NCBI GenBank assembly: GCA_018340375.1
Contig: JAFFJZ010000087.1
Coordinates: 1-64,000 of the forward strand
DNA length: 64,000 nt
Origin: Gonatopus flavifemur
Taxonomy: Eukaryota; Arthropoda; Insecta; Hymenoptera; Dryinidae
Direction of reading: 5' to 3'
A model generated the notes under the pieces. That model was given only the letters and a program-made list of their open reading frames with translations. It made no database searches and had not been told where the DNA came from. Made by a program: the position numbers and the translations under genes. Shown piece after piece: positions 11,948 through 20,581 of the stretch; the first letter of the stretch is position 1, and each line of letters opens with the position of its first letter.

Positions 11948-12075
11948 GAGCTGTAATTTCATGGGGCGTCGAGCATCAAGCGTCAACATTAGAAAGAAAG
12001 AGAGGTCACACAGTTCTTCTCTTTCCTTCTAATGTTGACGCTTCATGCTCGACGCCACATGAAATTACATCTTTA
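11948..12075. mobile_element. Hairpin MITE (TTTCATGGGGCGTCGAGC family), copy 1
   Basis: Near-perfect palindrome. The left arm TAATTTCATGGGGCGTCGAG continuing to CAACATTAGAAAGAAAG pairs with CTTTCCTTCTAATGTTG and onwards to ATGAAATTACA. The loop reads GAGGTCACACAGTT. It is inserted in the minisatellite. Near-identical copies lie at 18834, 18951 and 34231. An RNA of this region would form a long, almost perfect hairpin. Confidence 0.85.
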
Positions 12076-12900
12076 CAGTCTCAGTAACTCCATTCCCTGC
12101 ATGCCATTCCCCAACAACTTGTCGAACACTTGCAGTAGCTCACAGCGAACGATCAACATTCAAATGCCAACCAGCGTTCCCCAGCGTCGTACAAATGATA
12201 TTTCCAACAATTCCCAGCATTTACCTGAAGTCACTCCTGATATCTTCCCCAGCCAATACCCAGCTTTCTCCCGACATAGTTATTCGTTGAGAATTCCATT
12301 ATCATCATCAACGCCCAATATTCTTCCCACAATTCCAGTAAGTCCATTCCTTGAATGTCATCTCCTAACAAACTGTTCGACTTTTCCAGTAGCTCCCAGC
12401 AATCGACTGATATTCAATTGTCATCCAGTGTTTCCCAGCATCGTACGGATACCATTTCCAACAATTTCCAGCATTTACCCGAAGTCACCTCTGATATCTT
12501 CCTCAGCCAATACCCAGCATTCTTCCGACATAGTTATTCGTTGTGAATTCCATCATCAACATTACCATCCAATATTCTTCCCACAGTCCCAATAACTCCA
12601 TTCCCTAGATACTATTTCCTGATGACCTGTCGAACATTTCCAATAGCTCCCAGCATCTCATCAACATTCACATGTGCTCCAGTGTTCCCTAATATTGTAC
12701 AGATATAATATCCAACGTTTCCCAACATTTTTCCAGAGTATCCTTCTTACATCGCTGCCAGTAAATGTGTAGCACTCTTCCGACATCATCACTGGATGCG
12801 GATCCAACCGCTACCATCACTCTCCAACAACTTCCCCACAGTTCGTCTGATCCAGTCCTCAATGGATGGTTTTCCAACAATCTTTCCGAAATCCTCTTTT
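12076..12900. repeat. Degenerate minisatellite, about 256-bp unit
   Basis: CAGTAACTCCATTCCCTG at 12081 recurs at 12337 and 12591; CGACATAGTTATTCGTTG recurs at 12271 and 12527. The period is about 256 bp, with decay toward 12900. Long open frames on the + strand (Pro/Ser-rich) exist only because the C-rich strand lacks stop codons; codon phase is not preserved between units. Confidence 0.7.
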
Positions 12901-13032
12901 ATTCCCAGTAATCTATTTATCTTTCCATGAAATCCAACGTCTTTCAGTACTATACAGATATGGATTCCGGCATCCCCAACGTGTCCTCAGTGATCTCAGC
13001 ACCATACTAATGTCTCCAGTCGAATATATACA

Positions 13033-13159
13033 GGATGGGTGCAAAATTAACGAAAAACCAAATCGACGAAATCAGTGTTTGAAAAGAGAGAGTGTGACGT
13101 ATCTCTCTTTTCAACCAACTTTTCGTTGATTTGGTTTTTCGTTAATTTGGCACCCATCC
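13033..13159. mobile_element. 127-bp MITE with 8-bp target duplication TATATACA
   Basis: Inverted termini GGATGGGTGCAAAATTAACG and its counterpart ending GGCACCCATCC, flanked by TATATACA on both sides (13025-13032 and 13160-13167). The hairpin core is GAAAAGAGAGAGTGTGACG, then TCTCTCTTTTC. An 8-bp duplication is the hallmark of hAT and P superfamilies. This intact copy provides the empty site for the nested copy at 14000-14723. Confidence 0.9.
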
Positions 13160-13554
13160 TATATACATTTTATGTCAGGATTCTGTTGGTATCAACATAA
13201 TATCAACAAAAAAAGTGCTGGAGATGAACATGAGGGAAGATGAAATAGCGTTGTTTCTTTTCAATACATGCATCCTAGAAAGGGATGATGAGTGTAAAGG
13301 GTATCTGCTTCTTTTTCTCGCACAGTGTACTCGACTGTCTCTCTTTGACGAAAAATTTTGGAATGGTGCTCATTCCAGTATATTATACAGTTCAATGGCT
13401 GGTCTTGAAGAGGTTATATCTCAGGACTCAGAGGTTTCTTGACTCTCAGTAGTCTTCATTTTTTTCGTGCTCTATGCATAAATATGAATAATGAAACATA
13501 TTTCTCTCTCAAAGTGGATGTCATCATCTTTGAAAATGGAAAATGATCATAACT
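13160..13554. other. Stretch with a short unassigned open frame
   Basis: A 75-codon frame at 13215-13442 (+) has no recognisable domain; its Leu-rich text is not enough for a call. It might be part of the same transposase remnant as the BED finger that follows on the other strand, but nothing proves it. Confidence 0.25.
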
Positions 13555-13704
13555 AACCTTTTCATCTTCAATATCAGGATGTTTGCGGTTGAGATGCTAA
13601 CGTAAATTCGTTGTTCGTCCTCCAGTTTTCAATCGTTTCAAACAAAAATTACACTCCGCTTCGGTTTCATCTAATTTGCGAAAACATGTCCGAATACTAG
13701 ACAT
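13555..13704 (-). pseudogene. BED zinc-finger exon fragment (ZBED/hAT type)
   Basis: Minus-strand ATG at 13704 opens a BED finger: CFRKLDETEAECNFCLKRLK, then TTNLR-stop-HLNRKHPDI. The CNFC pair and the H-x4-H (HLNRKH) are the four zinc ligands. TAG at 13599-13597 interrupts it. GAAAAG-GTTAGT at 13555 resembles a splice donor, so this may be a first exon of a transposase whose remainder was lost. BED fingers bind DNA in hAT transposases and their domesticated derivatives. Confidence 0.6.
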
Positions 13705-13858
13705 GATACTTTGCTTTGAACTGTACGTTATTTGGAATCCTGTGCTCTTATGTTAGGGTCAGTTTACAATACGCTATATTGTCGAATCACATCATCACCG
13801 ACACTAACGCTAACTACCCACCAGAGCTGCGTTCCAATACTTTACTTTCTTAGGCTGG

Positions 13859-13981
13859 AGACTCATGCCAGCGACTGTCGCGCGCGACATCATTAGAAGA
13901 AAAAAGAGATCCGAGTTTTGAAAACATCTTTCCTCTTTTTTCTTCTAATGGTGTCGCGCGTGACAGTCGCCAGCATGAGTA
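13859..13981. repeat. Hairpin element with CG-rich arms
   Basis: The left arm (ACTCATGCCAGCGACTGTCG, CGCGCGACATCATTAGAAG) pairs with the right arm ending CAGTCGCCAGCATGAGT. The loop-proximal purine tract AGAAGAAAAAAGAGAT resembles the core of the other hairpin families here, while the arms differ. It lies inside a larger pair of weak inverted termini (GCTGCGTTCCAATACTTTAC at 13827 and GTGAAGTATTATAACGCAGC near 14795). Confidence 0.65.
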
Positions 13982-14015
13982 CCCGAGGTTACTCCGAAGG
14001 GATGGGGGCCAAATC

Positions 14016-14150
14016 GGTAGGGAGTCTTTTGACCGAAAAAGTTTTTGGCCGAATCGACATGATTTGACAATCGCTAGTCATTTCCTAGTGTTCTCTGAAA
14101 GCGACTAGTGATTGTCAAATCATGTCGATTCGGCCAAAAGACCCCCTACC
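14016..14150. mobile_element. Inner nested hairpin 1, 8-bp duplication GCCAAATC
   Basis: Termini GGTAGGGAGTCTTTTGACC and its partner GGCCAAAAGACCCCCTACC, flanked by GCCAAATC at 14008-14015 and 14151-14158. Arms include GGCCGAATCGACATGATTTG on both sides of a short loop. Inserted a few bases inside the outer element. Confidence 0.85.
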
Positions 14151-14226
14151 GCCAAATCAACGAAAAGACAAACCAACGAAATCAGTGTTTGAAAAAAGAG
14201 AGTGTGACGTACCTCTCTTTTCAACC

Positions 14227-14672
14227 GGGTCGGTGCCGAATCAACGAAAAACCAAATCAACGAGAAAAAATTTACTAGCACTATGAAGTTGTCATTTTGT
14301 TGCAGTATGAAATGAAATTAATCATAGACCATTGATCAAATTAAACGGGAAGTAAAAAGCATTGATTTGATAACACAACCCCACGGTAAACTCGATGATA
14401 ACAACAAACCGATTTTCGTTCTCTACAGACGTTTGAAACAGTTTGATTGTACCGATCGATTAGGAAGATCATTAATAATTTTATTAGAATGATGAATTAT
14501 GTGTCTACTGTAATAAACGGGTGCAGTGAATAGGTTAACATAAAGAATTTTCGTTTAATTCAATCAATGATCTATGACTAATTTCATTTCATACTGTAAC
14601 AAAATGACAACTTCATACTGCTAGTAAGTTTTTTTTCGTTGATTTGGTTCTTCGTTGATTCGGCACCGACCC
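14227..14672. mobile_element. Inner nested element 2 (446 bp), 8-bp duplication TTTCAACC
   Basis: Termini GGGTCGGTGCCGAATCAACG and its complement ending CGGCACCGACCC, flanked by TTTCAACC at 14219-14226 and 14673-14680. The uninterrupted MITE at 13033 shows TTTCAACC once, proving the duplication. The termini are related to the outer element's own (AACGAAAAACCAAATC shared), so this is self-insertion within one family. Subterminal arms TGAAGTTGTCATTTTGTTGC pair over a longer AT-rich interior without a gene. Confidence 0.9.
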
Positions 14673-14884
14673 TTTCAACCAACTTTTCGTTGATTTTGTT
14701 TTTCGTTAATTTGGCCCTCATCCCTCCGAAGTATTGTTTTTCTCTGTCTTTTAAATGGAATAAAAAGAGATACGGATACTCTAGAGTATAAGGGTGAAGT
14801 ATTATAACGCAGCCTAGAGCTGCGTTCCTTTGTCCATCGAGTATCCAAGTATCACATTAAAGGTACCATTTCATGGGAGCTTCT

Positions 14885-14960
14885 GCATCAAGCGTTAACA
14901 TTGGAAGACACGAGAGGTCCGACGGTTGCCTCTTTCCTTCTAATGTTGACGGTTGATGCT
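14885..14960. mobile_element. Short hairpin inside the left terminus of the 3.8-kb transposon
   Basis: CATCAAGCGTTAACATTGG pairs with CTAATGTTGACGGTTGATG around a GAGGTCCGACGGTTGCCTC loop. It is absent from the right terminus, which reads straight from the GCATTA position to GACCGGAGCG. It belongs to the same purine-core hairpin group as 11948 and 18709. Confidence 0.65.
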
Positions 14961-15299
14961 AAGTAGACCGGAGCGAAAAACAAAAAAGTTTTCAAATGGA
15001 ATCGTAATAGTGCGGAAAAGTTGCTACTCGTTAACACAAACACAGGGGAAAAAAAATTTTTGAAATCGGACAATATCTTCCGTTCGCGCATCGCGTTCAA
15101 AATTTTCGAATTCGAACAAAAATTTAACAAATATGCACAAAATTGCAGAAGGGGTATATGCTGTCCAATTGAGCCCATTTTTTTTGTATTCAACATGGCT
15201 TCGAGGCATAGAATGAGGGAAAAATGCCACACAACCCTCCTCTACCTCTTTCCAACCCCTTCGAAGGGGTGATAATGGACAATTTCCGTTAAAAATAGC

Positions 15300-16015
15300 T
15301 TGTATTACAGGAGGTGCAAATGGTAACCCATCGACCTGATTTTTCGTACATTAGATGTTTTGAGGCGCGAAGTGGAAAAAATTATTCTCTACCTCCTCTC
15401 TGCATGTTTCCCCCAAGGGGGAGGGGGGCTCTGTCCCGACTACACGAGCTGAAATAGGAATTGCAGATATTTGGCAAAATTTCCTTGTAGAACGCGTTAC
15501 GTTTTGTTTTGCTTGCCATCCGTTCGGTCGGCGTCTCGGCTTCGTTCCCCACTCCCTTCTTCTCGACTCTGGGATTCCAAGAAACGGAGCGTCTGAGCGA
15601 GGAAGCACTCTACTGGTCACTGGAAGTATATGATTATCTGGCTTGTTGCATAGCAAAGGAGCGCTTCTCGGACTGAAAACTTTTTTTATCAGCGTTGTTC
15701 AGAATTTCATAGCCTGCATTAGATCACGATCACATCGATCACCAATTTCATTTCATGTATGTTATTAAATCGTATGATCATATAATTCATTGGCTTGTCG
15801 CAGAACATTCTTCGCTAATGTTAATTGAATCTAATTATATCTAGGATGTTTAGTGCATCAGGTTGACGTGGAAATATTCATATTAGAACGAACCAATCTA
15901 ACAATATTGGATTGTCTTTGAGTGACGAATATAATTTCGAGAATTTATTGAAATTTCAAGAATTTTTAAACAATAATACGAATCTTACAATATCAGGTGT
16001 GACCAATCACCTCTC
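15300..16015. other. 5' leader region of the 3.8-kb transposon
   Basis: Non-coding stretch between the left terminus and the transposase. A splice-acceptor-like TATCAG-GTG lies at about 15993. Short opposite-strand frames show no family resemblance. Confidence 0.35.
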
Positions 16016-16027
16016 TTGATCTTGATT

Positions 16028-18361
16028 ATGGCACTCACTCGTAGTGCTCATGCTCATGCACCCTGCCCATTCTTTGGTGCACCAAAACCACTACCACCGG
16101 CGGTTCTTCCCACCAATGCCGATATCGTAAAATGTTGGAATGAAGTCAAGTATGACATGGCAGTAAAGTCTAGTGACTGTGAACCTGGAAGGAACTTGAG
16201 CTTCTCAGACGTGGCAAACATTGTAGCTCAACAGATTGAGTCAATATATTCCAAAGCTTCGATTCCTGTCGTGTGTCACACAAGAGTCGTTCAAAAGATC
16301 AAGCAACTGCATGATTGCTATTATGCACTTCGTAAATCATATCAAAGGGACAAAACCAGGGCTGGAAAAAAGAATAAGTACAATGACTTCATTCATAAAT
16401 CTTATAACACATTATTTGACATATCATCTTGCAAGTGCAAGATGACACTACAATGCAATTGCAGAAAAACCTTTGAGAAATGTATTTGTCCAAATCCTGT
16501 AGTTGTCAGCTGCAATTGCCGTAAGGATAGGAAAATACCTACATTGGAACTGAAGTTTCTCTACGCACAAAGACACCTCAGAATAGGTAAAATTGGATTG
16601 ACGGTAGATAAGAAGGAAACACAGAAACTTACATCAAAGTTACAAAGAGAAGCTCGTCAGCTGAATCTGCTTAGCGTGCAAATACAAGACTTGCCTGGTC
16701 CCTCCGTTGGCAGTACCGATCCGGAAACAGAAGAGACAAATTTTGATGTCGATGATGATTCGGACTTTCAGCCCACACGTTTTTCGTCTGCCCTGTCAAG
16801 AAGCTCAAAGTCCTCACGAATGCGCCTGTCACTTCCAACAACTGCTTTGACAAGTACTCGTTTTGGCCTGTCTGACAGAGCAACAGCTGCTATCACATCT
16901 AGCGTGCTGAAAGACCTAGGTCTTATTACTGATAGTGATACATCTCTGATCGTTGATAGGAGCAAAATTAGAAGAGAAAAAGAAAAGTGCAGAGTAAAAC
17001 GTACTAATTTAGAGCGACGGGAACATCAAATGAACGGCCCAATGTGTGTATACTTTGATGGTAGGGCAGATAACACTTTGGTGTTGGTTGAAAAAGGAGT
17101 AAAACGATACCAATCTGTAAAAAAAGAGGATCATATTACAGTAATTGAGGAACCGGGTTCAAAGTATCTTTGCCATCTAGTACCTACTTCCAAAAGTGGA
17201 AAGGACACTGCTTTCTGCATCATAGACTATTTCGAAGAAAATGAAATAGATACTTCTAAAATTGAAGTAGTTGGGACTGATGGGGCAGCAACAAACACTG
17301 GCTGGAAACGGGGAGCAATTAAGTATATTGAAATGCGTTTGAAGAGGCCAATACAGTGGGTGATCTGTCTTTTACATTTCAATGAGTTACCTTTGAGGCA
17401 TCTTGTAGAAACATTTGATGGTACAACCGCAGGACCGAAGTCTTTGAGTGGCCCTCTCGGCGAACGGCTGGTTGGTTGCGAGTCTTTGCCTGTAGTTGCA
17501 TTTAATAAAATTGAATGTGTCATTCCACAAATTGACCCAAAAATTCTGAGTAAAGACCAGAGATACCTACATGACATTGCCGTTTCCATTGCTGCTGGGT
17601 CTTGTTCCTCGGACCTAGCGAATCGAGATCCGGGACCAATATCTCATGTTCGGTGGTTGACGACAGCGAACCGGTTTTTGAGATTATATATTTCATTTGA
17701 AAACCCACCTGAAAATCTCATCAACATCGTTACATACATCATGACTGTATACGTACCCATGTGGTTTGAAATTAAGACAAGATCTTCAATAGTTGAAGGA
17801 CCTAAGCATATTTTTGAATGCATCAAGAGATGTAGAGGCTTACCTGCAGAAGTCCAAGAAGTGGCGAAGAAAGTTATTCAAAGGAATACCTTCTTCGCCC
17901 ATCCCGAAAACCTTCTTCTTTTGATGGTTATGGATGATAGGCAGGATGTTCGGGAGCTGGACCTTCGGCGAGTATTGAAATCCAAAGAAACTACCACAAA
18001 GGGTAAATCTATCAGAAATTTCTTAGTTCCGGCCATAAATTTTGATGCTCATGATTATTTTGATATCATAAATTGGTCTGCAACCAAAATCACATGTCCA
18101 CCTCTTTTGGCAACCCTTTCATCAGCTGATATTGCAGACTTGATTTCTCAAGGAAAAAAACCAACTCTTTCTCTGAATCTAGCAGACATACCCTGTCATA
18201 CTCAAGCCGTAGAGCGCAGTGTTAAGCTAGTAACACAGGCCTCTTCAGCAGTTTATGGTCATGAGAGACGTGATGGTTTCATAAGAACTACACTCGCCTC
18301 TCGTGCTACCATGTCGAAATTTGAGACCAAATCGGAATTCGCAGTCCCTGAATGTGCATAA
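16028..18361 (+). CDS. Unclassified hAT-like DDE transposase (777 aa)
   Basis: Complete frame from ATG at 16028, an in-frame start preferred over the upstream TTG. Residues 60-130 are helical and basic. A Cys-rich cluster follows (CKCKM, QCNC, KCIC, SCNC; about residues 135-165), probably zinc-binding. An acidic/Ser-rich linker comes next. The C-terminal half carries candidate catalytic residues in hAT order: Asp in VYFDGRAD (about 344), Asp in VGTDGAATNTGW (about 418), an RW pair in SHVRWLTTANR (about 542) and Glu in PCHTQAVERSV (about 729). QWVICLLHFNELPLRH is a striking conserved-looking block. I infer a cut-and-paste transposase acting on its own termini in the nucleus. I do not recognise a named superfamily; related uncharacterised arthropod and cnidarian proteins are likely. 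No stop or frameshift. Confidence 0.7.
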   Translation: MALTRSAHAHAPCPFFGAPKPLPPAVLPTNADIVKCWNEVKYDMAVKSSDCEPGRNLSFSDVANIVAQQIESIYSKASIPVVCHTRVVQKIKQLHDCYYALRKSYQRDKTRAGKKNKYNDFIHKSYNTLFDISSCKCKMTLQCNCRKTFEKCICPNPVVVSCNCRKDRKIPTLELKFLYAQRHLRIGKIGLTVDKKETQKLTSKLQREARQLNLLSVQIQDLPGPSVGSTDPETEETNFDVDDDSDFQPTRFSSALSRSSKSSRMRLSLPTTALTSTRFGLSDRATAAITSSVLKDLGLITDSDTSLIVDRSKIRREKEKCRVKRTNLERREHQMNGPMCVYFDGRADNTLVLVEKGVKRYQSVKKEDHITVIEEPGSKYLCHLVPTSKSGKDTAFCIIDYFEENEIDTSKIEVVGTDGAATNTGWKRGAIKYIEMRLKRPIQWVICLLHFNELPLRHLVETFDGTTAGPKSLSGPLGERLVGCESLPVVAFNKIECVIPQIDPKILSKDQRYLHDIAVSIAAGSCSSDLANRDPGPISHVRWLTTANRFLRLYISFENPPENLINIVTYIMTVYVPMWFEIKTRSSIVEGPKHIFECIKRCRGLPAEVQEVAKKVIQRNTFFAHPENLLLLMVMDDRQDVRELDLRRVLKSKETTTKGKSIRNFLVPAINFDAHDYFDIINWSATKITCPPLLATLSSADIADLISQGKKPTLSLNLADIPCHTQAVERSVKLVTQASSAVYGHERRDGFIRTTLASRATMSKFETKSEFAVPECA

Positions 18362-18708
18362 TTCTCCACGCCCACGTTTGGTTGGTTGGTTGGGCAGGGT
18401 GTGGGTGGAACTTGCAGTGCAGCCACCTTCCCGTGGTAAGTTCTGAGTCGTTCAAGGAAGAACGGGCCAAGAGCTGCAGGATTCACACCTCCTACAGTTT
18501 TTCGTATATCTGTTCAAATTTGTTCAAATTCGGAAAAAATTTGACCGCGATGCGCGAACGGAAGATATTGTCCGATTTCAAAAATTTTTTTTTCCCTGTG
18601 TTCGTGTTAACGAGTAGCAACTTTTCCACACTATTACGATTCCATTTGAAAACTTTTTTGTTTTTCGCTCCGGTCTAATGCTAAGGCCCCCATGAAATGG
18701 TACCCAAA

Positions 18709-18830
18709 GGGCCCATTTCATGGGAGCTCCCACGTCAAGCGTCAACGTTGGAAGAAAGCAGAGGTCTGACAGGTTCTCTCTTTTCATCCAATGTTGACGC
18801 TTGACGCGGGAGCTCCCATGAAATGGGCCC
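18709..18830. mobile_element. Hairpin MITE (GGGCCCATTTCATGGGAGC family)
   Basis: Perfectly paired ends GGGCCCATTTCATGGGAGCT and AGCTCCCATGAAATGGGCCC; arms CAAGCGTCAACGTTGGAAG, core GCAGAGGTCTGACAGGTTCT. CATTTCATGGGAGC matches the terminus of the adjoining 3.8-kb transposon, suggesting a deletion derivative. First of three hairpins in a row. Confidence 0.85.
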
Positions 18831-18833
18831 TTC

Positions 18834-18950
18834 AAGCTGTAATTTCATGGGGCGTCGAGCATCAAGCGTCAACATTAGAAAGAAAAAGAGGTCACACAGT
18901 TCTTCTCTTTCCTTCTAATGTTGACGGTTGATGCTCGACGCCCCATGATA
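18834..18950. mobile_element. Hairpin MITE (TTTCATGGGGCGTCGAGC family), copy 2
   Basis: Same family as 11948; the right arm ends early at CCCCATGATA, where the next copy begins. It is second in the tandem set. Confidence 0.85.
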
Positions 18951-19081
18951 TAAAGATGTAATTTCATGGGGCGTCGAGCATCAAGCGTCAACATTAGAAA
19001 GAAAGAGAGATCACACAGTTCTTCTCTTTCCTTCTAATGTTGACGCTTGATGCTCGACGCCCCATGAAATTACATCTTTAC
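18951..19081. mobile_element. Hairpin MITE (TTTCATGGGGCGTCGAGC family), copy 3
   Basis: TAAAGATGTAATTTCATGGG at the left pairs exactly with CCCATGAAATTACATCTTTA at the right. Practically perfect inverted repeat with a short loop; very young or homogenised. Confidence 0.9.
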
Positions 19082-19105
19082 ACCTTTATCCTTCTCTATT
19101 AAGGT

Positions 19106-19213
19106 CAGTCTACACAACTTTCGCAATCGCTGAACGCAATGCGCAGAAACTGTATACGAAATCTGCGCATCCTTGCGTTTCCTGCGTTCTTGCGTTTTCC
19201 TGTCTGAGTAGAC
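19106..19213. repeat. Hairpin with GCGCAGA/TCTGCGC core
   Basis: GTCTACACAACTTTCGC at the left pairs loosely with the right end GTCTGAGTAGAC, around a core GCGCAGAAACTGTATACGAA followed by ATCTGCGCAT. The same core occurs three times at 34.68-34.96 kb with different arms. Confidence 0.65.
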
Positions 19214-19226
19214 AGTCCTTTACACT

Positions 19227-19437
19227 AATCTCTATATACACTGGATACACAGCACGAATAGGATTGTTTGTGCCCAATTGATGAGCCGCCATGTTTGAGT
19301 GCCCCAAAGTGGACCAATATTCGGTGTACATATATTGTCCACTTTGGGGCACTCCAACATGGCGGCTCAACGTTCAATTGGGCACAAACAATCCTATTGC
19401 GAGCTGTATCCAGTGTATATAGAGATCAGTGGTCCTT
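19227..19437. mobile_element. About 210-bp foldback MITE
   Basis: Long near-perfect arms: ATCTCTATATACACTGGATA, GGATTGTTTGTGCCCAATTG and GTGCCCCAAAGTGGAC on the left, all mirrored on the right, around CAATATTCGGTGTACATATA. Non-coding. Confidence 0.85.
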
Positions 19438-19512
19438 TACCTTCGGTGAACGGAAATGATGTATTACCCCGAGAGATCACTCAACATATAAAGGAAAACA
19501 CCTCTGCATGAT

Positions 19513-19750
19513 CATGGCGGAAGAAATAACAGGAGGTGGCATGGTGGTAGAAGGGGTATCATCAAGTTTGGTGCCTCTCTGTGTACGCCGCCATTTTGGA
19601 ATTTGTGAATATACATAACTCACACATCCCTATCCACCCAACACATGCTCAGTTTGGTGTCTATTTTGAAGAATTTTGGCCACCATTTCCGGTGCCACGA
19701 AATCTTACCCCTTCCACTGCCATACCACCTCCTGTTACTTCTTCCTCCAT
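19513..19750. mobile_element. About 238-bp MITE, CATGGCGGAAGAAATAACAG termini
   Basis: The left CATGGCGGAAGAAATAACAG and GGTGGCATGGTGGTAGAAGG are mirrored by the right CCACTGCCATACCACCTCCT and GTTACTTCTTCCTCCATG with a few mismatches. Middle-aged copy. Confidence 0.75.
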
Positions 19751-19831
19751 GCCTCTGCACGATTGTGGCTAAGGGAGCCTTGTGGGGGGAGGGGGGGTTG
19801 ATCCCAAAAATCAACAGGAGGAAATCAGTGA

Positions 19832-19965
19832 TGCCAGTATTCCCTAGAAAAATCTTCAGATTTTTTAGCATTGGTTATTTCTTTCTAAATTGGAAATATG
19901 ATTGGCCGGTTATACAAGAAATAACCAATCATCAGATGCTGAAGATTTTTCTAGGGAATACTGGC
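19832..19965. mobile_element. 134-bp hairpin MITE, GCCAGTATTCCCTAG termini
   Basis: GCCAGTATTCCCTAGAAAAA at the left and its reverse complement at the right. The inner GGTTATTTCTT and AAGAAATAACC also pair. Confidence 0.8.
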
Positions 19966-20241
19966 AACGCTGGAGGAAACATAGGTAAGAGTGGGCGTGA
20001 AACAATTCCCTAGGCTTCTGTCAATATGGCGGCCCCGGGAATGCCCATGAAAAATTCGTCCTAGAATTTTCAAATTCCACTATAATGTTGATATATTTAA
20101 TACTGTTTTCAACAAATTTTTGTTGAGCATTAAATGAATAAAGTATTCTCAATATATCATAAAGCGCATCCATCCATGATTGCAATTAGATAATATGTTC
20201 CAAAGCATCAAATCAATTATACAAATTATAACCTTCAAATG

Positions 20242-20295
20242 TTGAAATTGGCGCATAGGCTTCTGCAAGGCCTGAGCCATTTATAACCAATAACC
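20242..20295. repeat. 54-bp direct repeat, left copy
   Basis: TTGAAATTGGCGCATAGGCT through TATAACCAATAACC; 52 of 54 bases match 28332-28385. The pair brackets the I-type LINE exactly. Either an unusually long target duplication or the tail of a previous element of the same kind (TAACC-repeat tail). Confidence 0.75.
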
Positions 20296-20581
20296 GGATT
20301 TCGGCTTGTGACTTCAATGGCGTCGCTGTGATATCCAATTATTCAAGTCAATTATTTGTGATATTAAGCTATTTTAAAGTTGAAAATACAGATATTTATA
20401 TCAGAAGAATTCTAATTCTATAAGATATTAAATAGAAGTATTGTCATTAGACACTGTGAAATCAAAAGACTGAAAGACGGCATCTTCCGAATTCTAACCT
20501 CTTTTCGTGCTCAGGTAAGATCCTGCTTGAAATAGTTGATTGATCTTTTGGCACTTCTTGTCTTTTAGAGGCTCTCTCGCG

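Larger units (their letters stand above)
14000..14723. mobile_element. Outer element of a nested set, 8-bp duplication CTCCGAAG
   Basis: Termini GGATGGGGGCCAAATC and GGCCCTCATCC, flanked by CTCCGAAG at 13992-13999 and 14724-14731. It is a copy of the MITE at 13033-13159 that has itself received two further insertions (14016-14150 and 14227-14672). Removing both leaves about 127-130 bp of host MITE. Confidence 0.85.
14862..18704 (+). mobile_element. DNA transposon with intact transposase and long inverted termini
   Basis: Ends share GGTACCATTTCATGGGRGC (start 14862; inverted at 18686-18704), followed on both sides by about 190 bp of inverted similarity running from GACCGGAGCGAAAAAC through GAAATCGGACAATATC (14966-15150 versus 18494-18677). 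The left terminus is interrupted by a hairpin (about 14885-14960). A single intact frame (16028-18361) lies inside. A target duplication could not be recognised because the right flank is occupied directly by another hairpin. With an undamaged transposase this is the element in the window most likely to have been recently active. Confidence 0.8.

Noticed and set aside
12032..12595. 187-codon Ser/Pro-rich protein
   Set aside because: It coincides with a C-rich minisatellite lacking stops on that strand; unit length 256 is not a multiple of three and phase is not kept.
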